DNA of 54,565 nt from Prolixibacteraceae bacterium (GTDB taxonomy: Bacteria; Bacteroidota; Bacteroidia; Bacteroidales; Prolixibacteraceae). The DNA lies in assembly GCA_947475715.1 (NCBI GenBank), contig CANJNY010000019.1, positions 1 through 54,565 of the forward strand. The letters are read 5' to 3'. This document shows positions 1 through 8,070 of the stretch, one piece after another; position 1 is the first letter of the stretch; every line of letters starts with the position of its first letter. The notes below the pieces were generated by a model. The model did not search any database and had not been told where the DNA came from. It was given only the letters and a program-made list of their open reading frames with translations. The position numbers and the translations under genes are program-made.

Positions 1-366
1 AAAGCAAATACCGTCTTCATCGCCGGAGGCACAGGCATCACCCCTTTCCTCTCGCTCTTTACGCACGAATCTTTCACTGAATATAGAAACCCAAAGATAT
101 ACCTTGGTTTCCGGTCTAAGGAATTCAATATTTACCAGTCTGAGTTAAACACTGTGAAACTCTGTGATAACTCAGTGCAACCCTGTGTAACTTATTTTTA
201 CCAGAATACTGACGGAGTTGTTGATATCGCGCAAATCTTTTTAGAGAACGGCCTTGATTCAAACTATTTCATCTCAGGCCCACCGATAATGATTAAGTTC
301 TTTACGCATTCATTACAAGCTAATGATGCACCAATTGCAAACATATTGACAGATGATTGGGAGTAG
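1..366 (+). CDS. FNR-type oxidoreductase, C-terminal part (5' truncated by the window)
   Basis: The frame is open from the first base, and 121 residues are visible before the stop. The segment has the NAD(P)-binding half of the ferredoxin-NADP reductase fold: GGTGITPF at residues 9-16 (pyrophosphate-binding loop) and FISGPPIM near residues 90-97, the usual Y-x-C-G-P-x-x-M position with Ser in place of Cys. The fold passes electrons between NAD(P)H and FAD or an iron-sulfur centre. The next two genes belong to CDP-3,6-dideoxyhexose synthesis, so the likely role is the reductase partner (DdhD/AscD type) of the C3-deoxygenation step; that is inferred from context only. The flavin domain and any [2Fe-2S] domain lie outside the window. 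A generic ferredoxin reductase is the alternative. Confidence 0.72.
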   Translation, partial: KANTVFIAGGTGITPFLSLFTHESFTEYRNPKIYLGFRSKEFNIYQSELNTVKLCDNSVQPCVTYFYQNTDGVVDIAQIFLENGLDSNYFISGPPIMIKFFTHSLQANDAPIANILTDDWE

Positions 367-400
367 AATTCGTGAAATTCGTCCTAATTCGTGAAATTCG
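367..400. repeat. Short tandem repeat in intergenic spacer
   Basis: A 15-bp unit, AATTCGTGAAATTCG, occurs at 367-381 and again at 386-400, immediately after the stop codon and just before the next ATG at 408. Each unit is itself built from a roughly 9-bp AATTCGTGA element. A sister repeat lies in the next spacer (1269-1328). No function is evident. Confidence 0.8.
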
Positions 401-407
401 CTATTAA

Positions 408-1259
408 ATGAAGACTATCTTAATAACAGGCATCAACGGGTATCTTGGCAGCCATCTTGCAAAAGCACTATCCGTTGAATATAACATTATAGGCCTGGAA
501 TATACATTGGAAAACCTCCACCGCATTCAGAATTGCAACTATAAAGTCTATGAAGCCCAGAAGGGGATTCCCGATGCCCTATTTTCTGACCAAAGGGTAG
601 ATATCATTATACATACAGCGACTTTTTATGGCAGGTCAAATGAAGATGTACAAACTATTGCAAACGCCAACCTGTTTAACCCTTTAGAACTTTTAGATCA
701 AGCAATCAAAAACAATTGTTCATTATTCATAAATACAGATACTGTTGTTGACCGTTATGTAAGTACTTATGCCTTAACAAAAAGGCACTTTCAGGAATGG
801 TTATATTTACGCCGAAATGAGATTAAGGTGATAAATATGCAGTTGGAGCACTTTTATGGACCAGGCTCTAGCGCTACCAATTTTATTAGTGCCATGATCG
901 AAAGACTAAAGAAAAATGAAGATAACATCGATCTGACAATGGGGGAACAAAAACGGGATTTCGTATTTATTGATGACATTGTGGCTGCCTATCAAACGGG
1001 AATAAAACAAATATCATACATTCGAGATAATTATACTGATTTTATAGTTTCAGCAAATCAATTAATCACTATCAAAGATTTAATGATTTATCTTAAAGAG
1101 ATTACCAAAAGTTCAAGTATCTTAAATTTCGGAGCCCTTCCCTATCGTAAAAATGAACTAATGCATTCGGAAACCAATAACCAGGCTATGCTAAACCTTG
1201 GCTGGAAACCTAAAACTACGCTTAAAGAAGGACTTCAACTAACATGTAATGCCCATTAA
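408..1259 (+). CDS. rfbS: CDP-paratose synthase-like SDR (RfbS/Prt family)
   Basis: This is a 283-residue extended short-chain dehydrogenase. The nucleotide-binding glycine motif GINGYLGS is at residues 8-15 and the catalytic YxxxK is YALTK at 121-125. LEHFYGP (146-152), QKRDFVFIDD (181-190) and a later NELMHSE segment resemble, from memory, the enterobacterial paratose/abequose synthases that reduce the 4-keto group of CDP-3,6-dideoxy-4-keto-glucose. The downstream neighbour is a CDP-paratose 2-epimerase, which favours paratose over abequose as the product. The repeat-bearing spacers on both sides suggest one transcription unit with the reductase upstream. Length is normal for the family. 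Family assignment is good; substrate is inferred from the neighbour. Confidence 0.8.
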   Translation: MKTILITGINGYLGSHLAKALSVEYNIIGLEYTLENLHRIQNCNYKVYEAQKGIPDALFSDQRVDIIIHTATFYGRSNEDVQTIANANLFNPLELLDQAIKNNCSLFINTDTVVDRYVSTYALTKRHFQEWLYLRRNEIKVINMQLEHFYGPGSSATNFISAMIERLKKNEDNIDLTMGEQKRDFVFIDDIVAAYQTGIKQISYIRDNYTDFIVSANQLITIKDLMIYLKEITKSSSILNFGALPYRKNELMHSETNNQAMLNLGWKPKTTLKEGLQLTCNAH

Positions 1260-1268
1260 TTTAAGCCA

Positions 1269-1328
1269 TCATTCGTGTAATTCGTTCATCATTCGTGTAA
1301 TTCGTTCATAATTCGTGTAATTCGTATA
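1269..1328. repeat. Three-copy 20-bp tandem repeat in spacer
   Basis: Three consecutive 20-bp units lie at 1269-1288, 1289-1308 and 1309-1328. The first two are identical (TCATTCGTGTAATTCGTTCA) and the third differs at a few positions. The array fills almost the whole spacer and ends two bases before the ATG at 1331. The core ATTCGTGTA resembles the elements at 367-400 and 44989-45006. Confidence 0.9.
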
Positions 1329-1330
1329 AA

Positions 1331-2347
1331 ATGAGGTATTTAATAACCGGTGGTTGTGGTTTTGTTGGTTCAAATCTTGCCGCCGAGGTCTTAAAGAGAG
1401 GCGAAGAATTGTTTGTTTTTGATAACCTTACCCGCTTTGGAAGTTCACTAAATTTGGACTGGCTTAAAAAACAAGGTGAATTTAAATACTATCCTTTCGA
1501 CATACGTAACAACAACGATGTAGAAACAGTAATAAAAGAAGTTAAACCTGACGTTATTTTTCATTTAGCCGGGCAGGTAGCCATGACTACCTCCATCCAA
1601 AACCCACGATTGGATTTTGAGACAAATACCATTGGCACCCACAATCTCTTGGAAGCAGTCAGAAAGTATTCGGCTCAAAGCATTATCCTATATTCATCCA
1701 CCAATAAAGTTTACGGTGACTTGGAATACCTGACCTACGATGAAAATACGACCCGATACCTTTGCCGGGAATACCCCGAAGGTTTTGATGAAAATCTAAA
1801 GCTTAATTTCACAACACCTTATGGATGTTCTAAAGGGGCAGCCGACCAGTTTCTTCTCGATTATTACAAAATATTTGGTATTCGCACGGTAGTTTTCAGA
1901 CACTCCTCAATGTATGGAGGAAATCAACACGCTACATACGATCAGGGTTGGGTAGGATGGTTTATTCAGAAAGCCCTGGAAATAAAAAATAAACCAAATA
2001 AAGAACCTTTCACAATCTCAGGAAATGGCAAGCAAGTGCGTGATGTGCTTCATTCATCAGATGTTATTAAACTGTACTTTACTGCATCAGAAAATATAGA
2101 CTTCACCAAAGGTCAAGCTTTTAATATTGGTGGTGGAATAGAGAATAGCCTCTCTTTAATCGAGCTTTTTAAATTACTTGAGGAGATCTTCCAGATAAAA
2201 ATGAATTATAATCAACTTCCTTTCAGAGAAAGTGATCAGTTAGTTTTTGTATCGAACAACACTAAATTAGAACATCAAATAAATTGGAAACCAACAACAA
2301 CGATACGTGAAGGAATTATACTATCTGCCAAAATTTTGGTCGGCTAA
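1331..2347 (+). CDS. rfbE: CDP-paratose 2-epimerase (CDP-tyvelose synthase)
   Basis: This 338-residue extended SDR has GGCGFVGS at 7-14 and the catalytic YGCSK at 164-168. The stretch RHSSMYGG (190-197) followed by ATYDQGWVGW and later ISGNGKQVRDVLH is characteristic of the RfbE/Tyv family, which converts CDP-paratose to CDP-tyvelose by epimerisation at C2 through an NAD-dependent mechanism. Length matches the family. It follows the paratose synthase, so the two genes give an ordered route to CDP-tyvelose, a 3,6-dideoxyhexose used as an O-antigen side branch. The early-pathway enzymes would be upstream of the window. This is one of the firmest functional calls here. Confidence 0.9.
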   Translation: MRYLITGGCGFVGSNLAAEVLKRGEELFVFDNLTRFGSSLNLDWLKKQGEFKYYPFDIRNNNDVETVIKEVKPDVIFHLAGQVAMTTSIQNPRLDFETNTIGTHNLLEAVRKYSAQSIILYSSTNKVYGDLEYLTYDENTTRYLCREYPEGFDENLKLNFTTPYGCSKGAADQFLLDYYKIFGIRTVVFRHSSMYGGNQHATYDQGWVGWFIQKALEIKNKPNKEPFTISGNGKQVRDVLHSSDVIKLYFTASENIDFTKGQAFNIGGGIENSLSLIELFKLLEEIFQIKMNYNQLPFRESDQLVFVSNNTKLEHQINWKPTTTIREGIILSAKILVG

Positions 2348-2350
2348 TTT

Positions 2351-2464
2351 ATGCTGAAATCCTTTAGAGGTATTTTATCTGAATTTGGTGCAGACAGAGC
2401 CATTTTTAATACCTCTTTAACCCGAATCATCCAAGCCATAACTGTTGGAATTTTATCTCCTTAA
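2351..2464 (+). pseudogene. N-terminal stub of a polysaccharide flippase-like gene
   Basis: An ATG four bases after rfbE opens a 37-residue frame that stops at TAA 2462-2464. Its peptide (MLKSFRGILSEFGADRAIF..., then TSLTRIIQAITVGI) resembles the beginning of Wzx-type flippases, including the intact one at 9937, whose N-terminus has the same layout of a short amphipathic lead followed by a first membrane helix. The rest of the gene is absent; the next 125 bp hold nothing recognisable before a glycosyltransferase. It is probably a deletion remnant left when the neighbouring module was replaced. The stub is short, so the family assignment is tentative. Confidence 0.5.
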
Positions 2465-2589
2465 TCCACAGTATTAACAGCATAATATATTGAAATGTCT
2501 GGTATTATAATTAGGTTATACCGCAATAGAGGTCTTCGTTAGTATTCCTTTGAACTATATAATCTACACTAAAAATAAAAAAACACACC

Positions 2590-3564
2590 ATGTCCGAGAT
2601 ATTAGTTTCGATATGCATTCCGACATATAATAGAGCTGAAATATTAGATAAAACACTTGCCAGTTTAGTTTTAGAAACCTCTTTTTTAGTGGGTCAAATA
2701 GAAATTTGCATTTCAGATAATGCCTCTTTAGACAATACCGAGGAAGTTGTTCAGAAATACGCTGCAAAATATAAGAATATAATATATCACAGAAACCAGG
2801 TAAACACAGGTATAATCGATGATAATTTTCCAATAGCAGGTTCATTGGCATCAGGAACATTCATCAAATTTCTAAATGACTATGCCTACTTCATTTCAGG
2901 TGAACTGGATCATCTCATCCAATTTATTGAATCCAATAAAACGGAAAAACCAATTTTATTTTTTCCAAACAATAATATTCGAGACAAAACCAGCATAATA
3001 TATTGTGATTCTTTGGATAGTTTTGTCCAGAAATCATCTTTTTGGACCACCTGGATTTTTACGGCAGGATTTTGGAGAGAAGATTTTTTATCCATTATTG
3101 ATCGTGATCGATATGCCAAAAAATTCATGTGGTGCCCTGATAATTACCTGCGATTAGTCAACTCAGGAAGAAAAGTAATAATCTACAATGTAAAAATTTG
3201 TAAATTTCATACCTTGAAACACAAGGGTGGTTATAATATGTATGAAATATTCATTGATAATTATTTAGAGCTATATGACTATTACCTCAAATCTGGCAAT
3301 TTAAGTCCTCGAATTTTTCACAAGGAAAAGATTTGCTTGTATAAAAACTACCTAATACCCACGACAATTAACTATTTAACGTCAAAAAATACAATATACT
3401 CATTTGAACTAAAAGGTGCTGCGAAGAAGCTATTTCAAAATTATTGGTATTATCCCTATTTTTATCTGGGTATCATTAAATTCGCTATCCTTTATACGCT
3501 TTCAAAATACTTCTATCCCCTGGAAACAATAAAAATAAAACTGAAATTAATCAGTCCATCCTAA
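2590..3564 (+). CDS. Glycosyltransferase family 2 (copy 1 of a paralogous pair)
   Basis: This 324-residue cytoplasmic GT-A enzyme starts with the family 2 signature SICIPTYNRA (7-16) and has ISDNAS at 41-46. The position that usually carries the metal-binding acidic cluster reads LNDYAYF (95-101). The C-terminal third contains an FWTTWIFTAGFW segment, a KGGYN motif and a weakly hydrophobic tail that may associate with the membrane. The same landmarks in the same order occur in the GT2 at 11364-12323 (WTTW...GIWKEDF, KGGYN, a matching tail), so the two are paralogues. Its position directly after the tyvelose genes makes a dideoxyhexosyl transferase of the RfbV type plausible, but the sugar cannot be read from the sequence. 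Confidence 0.8.
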   Translation: MSEILVSICIPTYNRAEILDKTLASLVLETSFLVGQIEICISDNASLDNTEEVVQKYAAKYKNIIYHRNQVNTGIIDDNFPIAGSLASGTFIKFLNDYAYFISGELDHLIQFIESNKTEKPILFFPNNNIRDKTSIIYCDSLDSFVQKSSFWTTWIFTAGFWREDFLSIIDRDRYAKKFMWCPDNYLRLVNSGRKVIIYNVKICKFHTLKHKGGYNMYEIFIDNYLELYDYYLKSGNLSPRIFHKEKICLYKNYLIPTTINYLTSKNTIYSFELKGAAKKLFQNYWYYPYFYLGIIKFAILYTLSKYFYPLETIKIKLKLISPS

Positions 3565-3797
3565 ATGGATTGTGCGATTTTTGATTATTCCTGCCCTTGA
3601 ATAGATTTACTAAATTCATTATTAAATAATTAGTGAGGGAACATCAGAAATATCCGCAAATTCCTGATAAAAATATTAACCTAAAAAATAAACAACTAAT
3701 AATTCATATTCTGACCTAAACCGGGGTCTTCTAACCTAATCATTATTTAGATTAGTTTGAATTCTACAGAACAGTCAGGAACTCTGTTAAACAAAAA

Positions 3798-4868
3798 TTG
3801 GTGAAAAGCATTAGAGAAAAACTTAAAAGTTCAAAGGTATATTTATACGGTGCAGGAAATATTGGAATTTCACTTTATCAAAGTATAAAAGGTCAAATCA
3901 ATATCTATGCTTTTTTGGATTCAAAAGCAAAAACTATTGCCATTGAGGGAATGGATGTCCTAAATCCGTTTGAGGAATCAATTAACACACACAATACCTT
4001 TGTTATTGTTTCAATTTTCAACCGGGCGTTTAATTTTGACTCCATTAAAATTCAATTAAATCAAGTGGGCTTTGATGAGGTAATCTCATATATAGAATTT
4101 TATCCATTTCTTAAAAAAAAGAATACCGACTGGTTTTGGCTCAGTAATAATCTGGAATATTTAAATAAAAAGTCAGAAATTGAATTAGTCAGCAAACTTT
4201 TTGAGGATAATAAAAGTCGTAAGATTTTTGCGTCAACAATTATGGCGCGTAGAAATTTTTCTTATTCTATGTTACCTTCTCCTGATCCTATACACGATCA
4301 ATATTTTTCAAAGGATATCCCTTTAAATGAATTTGATAATTTTGTGGATTGTGGAGCATATAATGGCGACACATTAGATATTCTGATTGACCAACAGATC
4401 GGATTTAAAAAAATCTATGCCTTTGAACCTGATTTAAATAATTTTACAGAGTTAACCGGGAAAATTAAAAAATATGATCTAAGTGCGATTTTATACCCTT
4501 GCGGAGTTTATTCTTCGAATATACTATTAAATTTCGGAGGAGGAGCCAATGAAGGAAGCACCATTCATGAAGGTGGAAGCACTCATATCCAATGCGTCGC
4601 GCTGGACGATATACTAATCAATGAACTATCTAAATCCACTTATTTAAAAATGGATATTGAAGGCAGTGAATTGGAAGCATTAAAGGGGGGAGCCAATTTA
4701 ATAAAAAAGTTAAACCCTGATTTAGCGATTTGCCTATATCACAAACCGGATGATATTCTGACCATACCCCTGTTCATTCAAAGTTTGGGATCCTATACCT
4801 TTTATTTAAGGCAGTATGGTTACTATGGAATGGAACTGGTATTGTATGCAATAAAAAAATCGATGTAA
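3798..4868 (+). CDS. FkbM-family methyltransferase with N-terminal Rossmann-like domain
   Basis: The 356-residue protein has two parts. Residues 12-105 form a PglD-N-like nucleotide-binding segment with YGAGNIG at 17-23. Residues 180-350 are an FkbM-type SAM-dependent methyltransferase with CGAYNGDT at 185-192, FEPD at 209-212 and the family hallmark KMDIEGSELEAL at 284-295. FkbM enzymes O-methylate sugar or polyketide hydroxyls. The start is TTG at 3798 or the GTG right after it; no strong ribosome site is visible for either. It is preceded by 233 bp without genes, so it may begin a new transcript that runs into the SDR/aldolase module. The acceptor is unknown. Confidence 0.82.
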   Translation: MVKSIREKLKSSKVYLYGAGNIGISLYQSIKGQINIYAFLDSKAKTIAIEGMDVLNPFEESINTHNTFVIVSIFNRAFNFDSIKIQLNQVGFDEVISYIEFYPFLKKKNTDWFWLSNNLEYLNKKSEIELVSKLFEDNKSRKIFASTIMARRNFSYSMLPSPDPIHDQYFSKDIPLNEFDNFVDCGAYNGDTLDILIDQQIGFKKIYAFEPDLNNFTELTGKIKKYDLSAILYPCGVYSSNILLNFGGGANEGSTIHEGGSTHIQCVALDDILINELSKSTYLKMDIEGSELEALKGGANLIKKLNPDLAICLYHKPDDILTIPLFIQSLGSYTFYLRQYGYYGMELVLYAIKKSM

Positions 4869-4881
4869 TCAAATTCCCTGG

Positions 4882-5808
4882 ATGATATCTTTCATTATAA
4901 CCGGTGCTACTTCAATGATCGGAATTGAACTATGCACACAATTAACATCCTTGGGCCATCAGGTTTACGCGATTTGCCGTAAAGGTAATGATCGTATAAA
5001 ACGATTGCCACTAGATAATAATCTGAAGGTAATATATGCAGACCTCCAAAATTTAAGCCATATTCTTGGTTCTCCAATCCAGGCAGATGTATTTATTCAT
5101 TTAGCATGGACAAATACCGATCATGAAGGACGAAATAATGAAGCGCTTCAGCGTTTAAATGTTGATTATGCCCTGGAAGCCATTAGAATAGCCTCATTGA
5201 GTGGATGTACTCTTTTTGTTGAAGCAGGATCGCAGGCTGAATATGGAGATGCACCAGATCTGATAACCGAAGAAACTCCTTGCTATCCTTATGTAGAATA
5301 TGGGAAGGCGAAATTGCGAGTATTACACGAAGGCTCTGAACTATGTAATTCTTTAGTCTTAAAATATTTACACCTGCGAATATTCAGCACATTTGGAGAA
5401 AATGACAGACCATGGACATTAATCTTATCTGCGATAGATAAAATGCTGAAGAATGAGGAAATTGAATTAAGTAGTTGTACACAGAACTGGAATTTTCTTT
5501 ATGTATCAGATTGTGCCAAACAAATTTACAGGTTATGCAACCACTTGATAAATAAATCAGATTTTAGTTTTGGTGTTTATAATATTGCTTCAAAAGAAAC
5601 CCGCCCTTTGAAAAATTATATCGAGGAGATGAAATTATTGCTTCAAAGTTCCAGTATTTTGATGTATGGGTATATTCACTCAGCGAAACAGGTTTCATTA
5701 AATCCATCAGTAGCTAAAACCGAGCGTGCTATCGGATTTACGAATGAGATCTCTTTTTCGGAAGCTATAAAAATAATTATAAACAGAAATTATAATATAA
5801 AAATTTGA
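4882..5808 (+). CDS. NAD(P)-dependent epimerase/dehydratase (extended SDR)
   Basis: This 308-residue extended SDR has TGATSMIG at 7-14 and a YxxxK pair at Y140/K144 (YGKAK). A serine-containing EAGSQAEYG stretch at 114-122 takes the place of the usual SSS segment. It begins 13 bp after the FkbM gene and ends inside the start of the aldolase (TTGA overlap, 5805-5808), so it is very likely translated together with that enzyme. In this setting it probably reduces, epimerises or dehydrates a nucleotide sugar, or another intermediate handled by the aldolase and TPP enzymes. The substrate is unknown. Confidence 0.8.
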   Translation: MISFIITGATSMIGIELCTQLTSLGHQVYAICRKGNDRIKRLPLDNNLKVIYADLQNLSHILGSPIQADVFIHLAWTNTDHEGRNNEALQRLNVDYALEAIRIASLSGCTLFVEAGSQAEYGDAPDLITEETPCYPYVEYGKAKLRVLHEGSELCNSLVLKYLHLRIFSTFGENDRPWTLILSAIDKMLKNEEIELSSCTQNWNFLYVSDCAKQIYRLCNHLINKSDFSFGVYNIASKETRPLKNYIEEMKLLLQSSSILMYGYIHSAKQVSLNPSVAKTERAIGFTNEISFSEAIKIIINRNYNIKI

Positions 5809-7409
5809 ATATTAAATTATTGGATTGCACTCTCCGGGATGGAGGGTACAATAATGATTGGGAATTCGGCCATGAAAATTTAATAAACTTATTTGAGCGA
5901 AGTATCTCCTCCGGTATAGATTTTATTGAAGTTGGATTTCTCGATGATCGTCGGCCCTTTGATATAAACAGAAGTATCATGCCAAATACTTCATCTGTTG
6001 ACCAAATATGGGGTAACCTGGATAAAAAAGATACTAAAGTTGTGGCGATGATCGATTATGGAACATGCGATATATCTAATATTGAGCAATGTGAAGATAA
6101 TTTCCTGGATGGGATACGAGTCATTTTCAAAATGGAATTGATGCTTGACGCTTTAGGATATTGTCAAAAACTAAAAGATTTGGGATATTTAGTATTTGCA
6201 CAAGGGGTATCCTTTACAACCTATACCGATGATAAGCTCGATGAAGTTGTTAAACTGCTAAACCAGTTAAAACCTTATGCTTTTTCAATTGTCGACACCT
6301 ACGGCATAATGGATATTAATTCATTAATTCATTATTATAAGTTTCTGGACACCAACTTGGATCCTGATATTGGCATTGGATTTCATGCGCATAATAACTT
6401 TCAGTTGGCTTTTGCCAATTGCATGGAATTGGCAAGAATGCACGGTGAAAAACCCAGAGAGCTGTTACTGGATGGCTCAATATTTGGGATGGGTAAAGGT
6501 GCAGGTAATGCTCCATTAGAACTATTGGTTACATTTATGAATGAAAATTTTATTACCCATTACGATATTAATCAACTTTTGGAGGCGATTGATGTAACCG
6601 TTTTGGATCTTCATAAACAATTAAATTGGGGTTACTCTTTTAAAGCGTTTATTGCAGCATCCAATGATTGTCATCCGAACTATGTTTCTTATTTACTCAA
6701 CAAGAAAACATTGTCAGTAAAATCCGCGAATGAAATACTACAGAAAATAGAAAAAGGTCCAAAAAAATTAAATTACGACAAGGATTTAATAGAGTCTCTT
6801 TATGTTGATTATCAGAAGAACAGTTGTCATGACAGTCTCGATTATCTAAAAATCAAGAACGTCGTTAATCAAAAAAAGGTTCTTTTGATTGGCCCGGGTA
6901 AAAGTGTGATCAGTGATCAGGAAAAAATTATTGCTTTTATTAATACGGAGAAGCCAATAGTATTCTCCGTTAATTTTATTCCTGCCCTATTTGATGTCGA
7001 TTTCTTGTTTCTAACAAACTCGAAAAGATATGCACAGCAATCGATAGCCATTTCACAAGCGGCTAAACATATAAAAATAATTGCCACATCGAATGTAACT
7101 TCAGCGGAGGATAAGTTTGATATAAATTTAGATTATGAAACCCTCATTGATCGGGATGCAGTTTTTATGGACAACTCATTTATTATGGCTCTTAAAGTTA
7201 TGTTGAGAAGTAATGTAGAGGAAATTTCTCTTGCAGGTTTTGATGGTTATTCATTAAGTAAAGAGTCTGATTATTTTTCGTCAAAAATGGAATATGAGTT
7301 TTCAAAACGAATGGGACAAGAGATTAACGCAAATGTAGATAAAACACTTTCCGAAATAAAGACAAGACTTAAAATCCAATTTATCACTCCTACGTTGTAC
7401 AAATCTTAA
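5805..7409 (+). CDS. DmpG-type aldolase fused to a C-terminal Rossmann-like domain
   Basis: The first half (about residues 1-300) is a DRE-TIM/HMGL-like barrel: DCTLRDGGY at 7-15 holds the catalytic Arg-Asp, HAHNN at 194-198 is the metal-binding HxH, and GKGAGNAPLEL at 230-240 is the glycine loop seen in 4-hydroxy-2-oxovalerate aldolases. Such enzymes cleave or form 4-hydroxy-2-oxo acids from pyruvate and an aldehyde. The second half (about 350-534) starts with VLLIGPGKS (359-367) and looks like a separate nucleotide- or sugar-phosphate-binding domain, which stand-alone DmpG enzymes lack. The TTG start overlaps the stop of the SDR by four bases. With the HAD and TPP genes downstream it forms a compact module. 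The substrate is unknown; a role in making a carbon-chain-extended or branched sugar or acyl group is inference. Confidence 0.8.
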   Translation: MNIKLLDCTLRDGGYNNDWEFGHENLINLFERSISSGIDFIEVGFLDDRRPFDINRSIMPNTSSVDQIWGNLDKKDTKVVAMIDYGTCDISNIEQCEDNFLDGIRVIFKMELMLDALGYCQKLKDLGYLVFAQGVSFTTYTDDKLDEVVKLLNQLKPYAFSIVDTYGIMDINSLIHYYKFLDTNLDPDIGIGFHAHNNFQLAFANCMELARMHGEKPRELLLDGSIFGMGKGAGNAPLELLVTFMNENFITHYDINQLLEAIDVTVLDLHKQLNWGYSFKAFIAASNDCHPNYVSYLLNKKTLSVKSANEILQKIEKGPKKLNYDKDLIESLYVDYQKNSCHDSLDYLKIKNVVNQKKVLLIGPGKSVISDQEKIIAFINTEKPIVFSVNFIPALFDVDFLFLTNSKRYAQQSIAISQAAKHIKIIATSNVTSAEDKFDINLDYETLIDRDAVFMDNSFIMALKVMLRSNVEEISLAGFDGYSLSKESDYFSSKMEYEFSKRMGQEINANVDKTLSEIKTRLKIQFITPTLYKS

Positions 7410-7410
7410 A

Positions 7411-8067
7411 ATGTCAAAATATAAACTGATTGTATTTGACCTGGATGGTACATTATTGGACACTAGCGAAGGCATCTTAAAATCTGTCAAAGAGACATTA
7501 TTTCATTTTAATTTGGGAGAGATAAACGATAATATGATTCAGCGTTTTATTGGGCCCCCTATTCAAAATTCATTAGAAGAAGTTTATGGCTTAACAGGTA
7601 TAACATTACAAAAAGCAACAGATTATTTCAGGACTATTTACAGCGGGGAAAATCTTTTACATGCCAGGGTATATGATGGAATCTATGACCTATTTGAATA
7701 CTTAAAAAATAATTCATATCTCATTTCTGTTGCTACGTATAAACGGGAAGACTATGCGATAAATTTATTAAAAGCCTTTCATTTTGATCTTTATTCGGAT
7801 ATTCTATTTGGGGCCGATAATTATAATAAACTTAAAAAAAATGATATCATTCTCAAATGCATTAAAAAATCTAAAATAAAAGATTATTCACAAGTACTGA
7901 TGATTGGCGATACATTACATGATTACACCGGCTCCAAACTAATTGGAATTGATTTTATGGCAGTTACTTATGGATTTGGGTTCAAAAGCAAACCGGATTA
8001 TGAAAAGTTGGATTGCATTGCAGTTGTTGATACTCCCCTTGAAATTATCAAAGCATTAAATGATTAA
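7411..8067 (+). CDS. HAD-superfamily phosphatase (phosphoglycolate phosphatase-like)
   Basis: The 218-residue protein has HAD motif I DLDGT at 10-14 (nucleophile Asp10, acid Asp12), motif II SVATYK at 106-111 and motif IV GDTLHD at 166-171. A helical cap between motifs I and II resembles that of phosphoglycolate phosphatases. It starts one base after the aldolase stop and ends three bases before the TPP enzyme, so it belongs to the same unit. It probably removes phosphate from an intermediate of the pathway, such as a sugar phosphate or phosphorylated acid. The substrate cannot be read from the sequence. Confidence 0.85.
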   Translation: MSKYKLIVFDLDGTLLDTSEGILKSVKETLFHFNLGEINDNMIQRFIGPPIQNSLEEVYGLTGITLQKATDYFRTIYSGENLLHARVYDGIYDLFEYLKNNSYLISVATYKREDYAINLLKAFHFDLYSDILFGADNYNKLKKNDIILKCIKKSKIKDYSQVLMIGDTLHDYTGSKLIGIDFMAVTYGFGFKSKPDYEKLDCIAVVDTPLEIIKALND

Positions 8068-8070
8068 ATT

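Noticed and set aside
1261-1330. 20-bp repeats considered as a CRISPR array
   Set aside because: The repeats are head-to-tail without unique spacers, number only three, and no cas genes are nearby.
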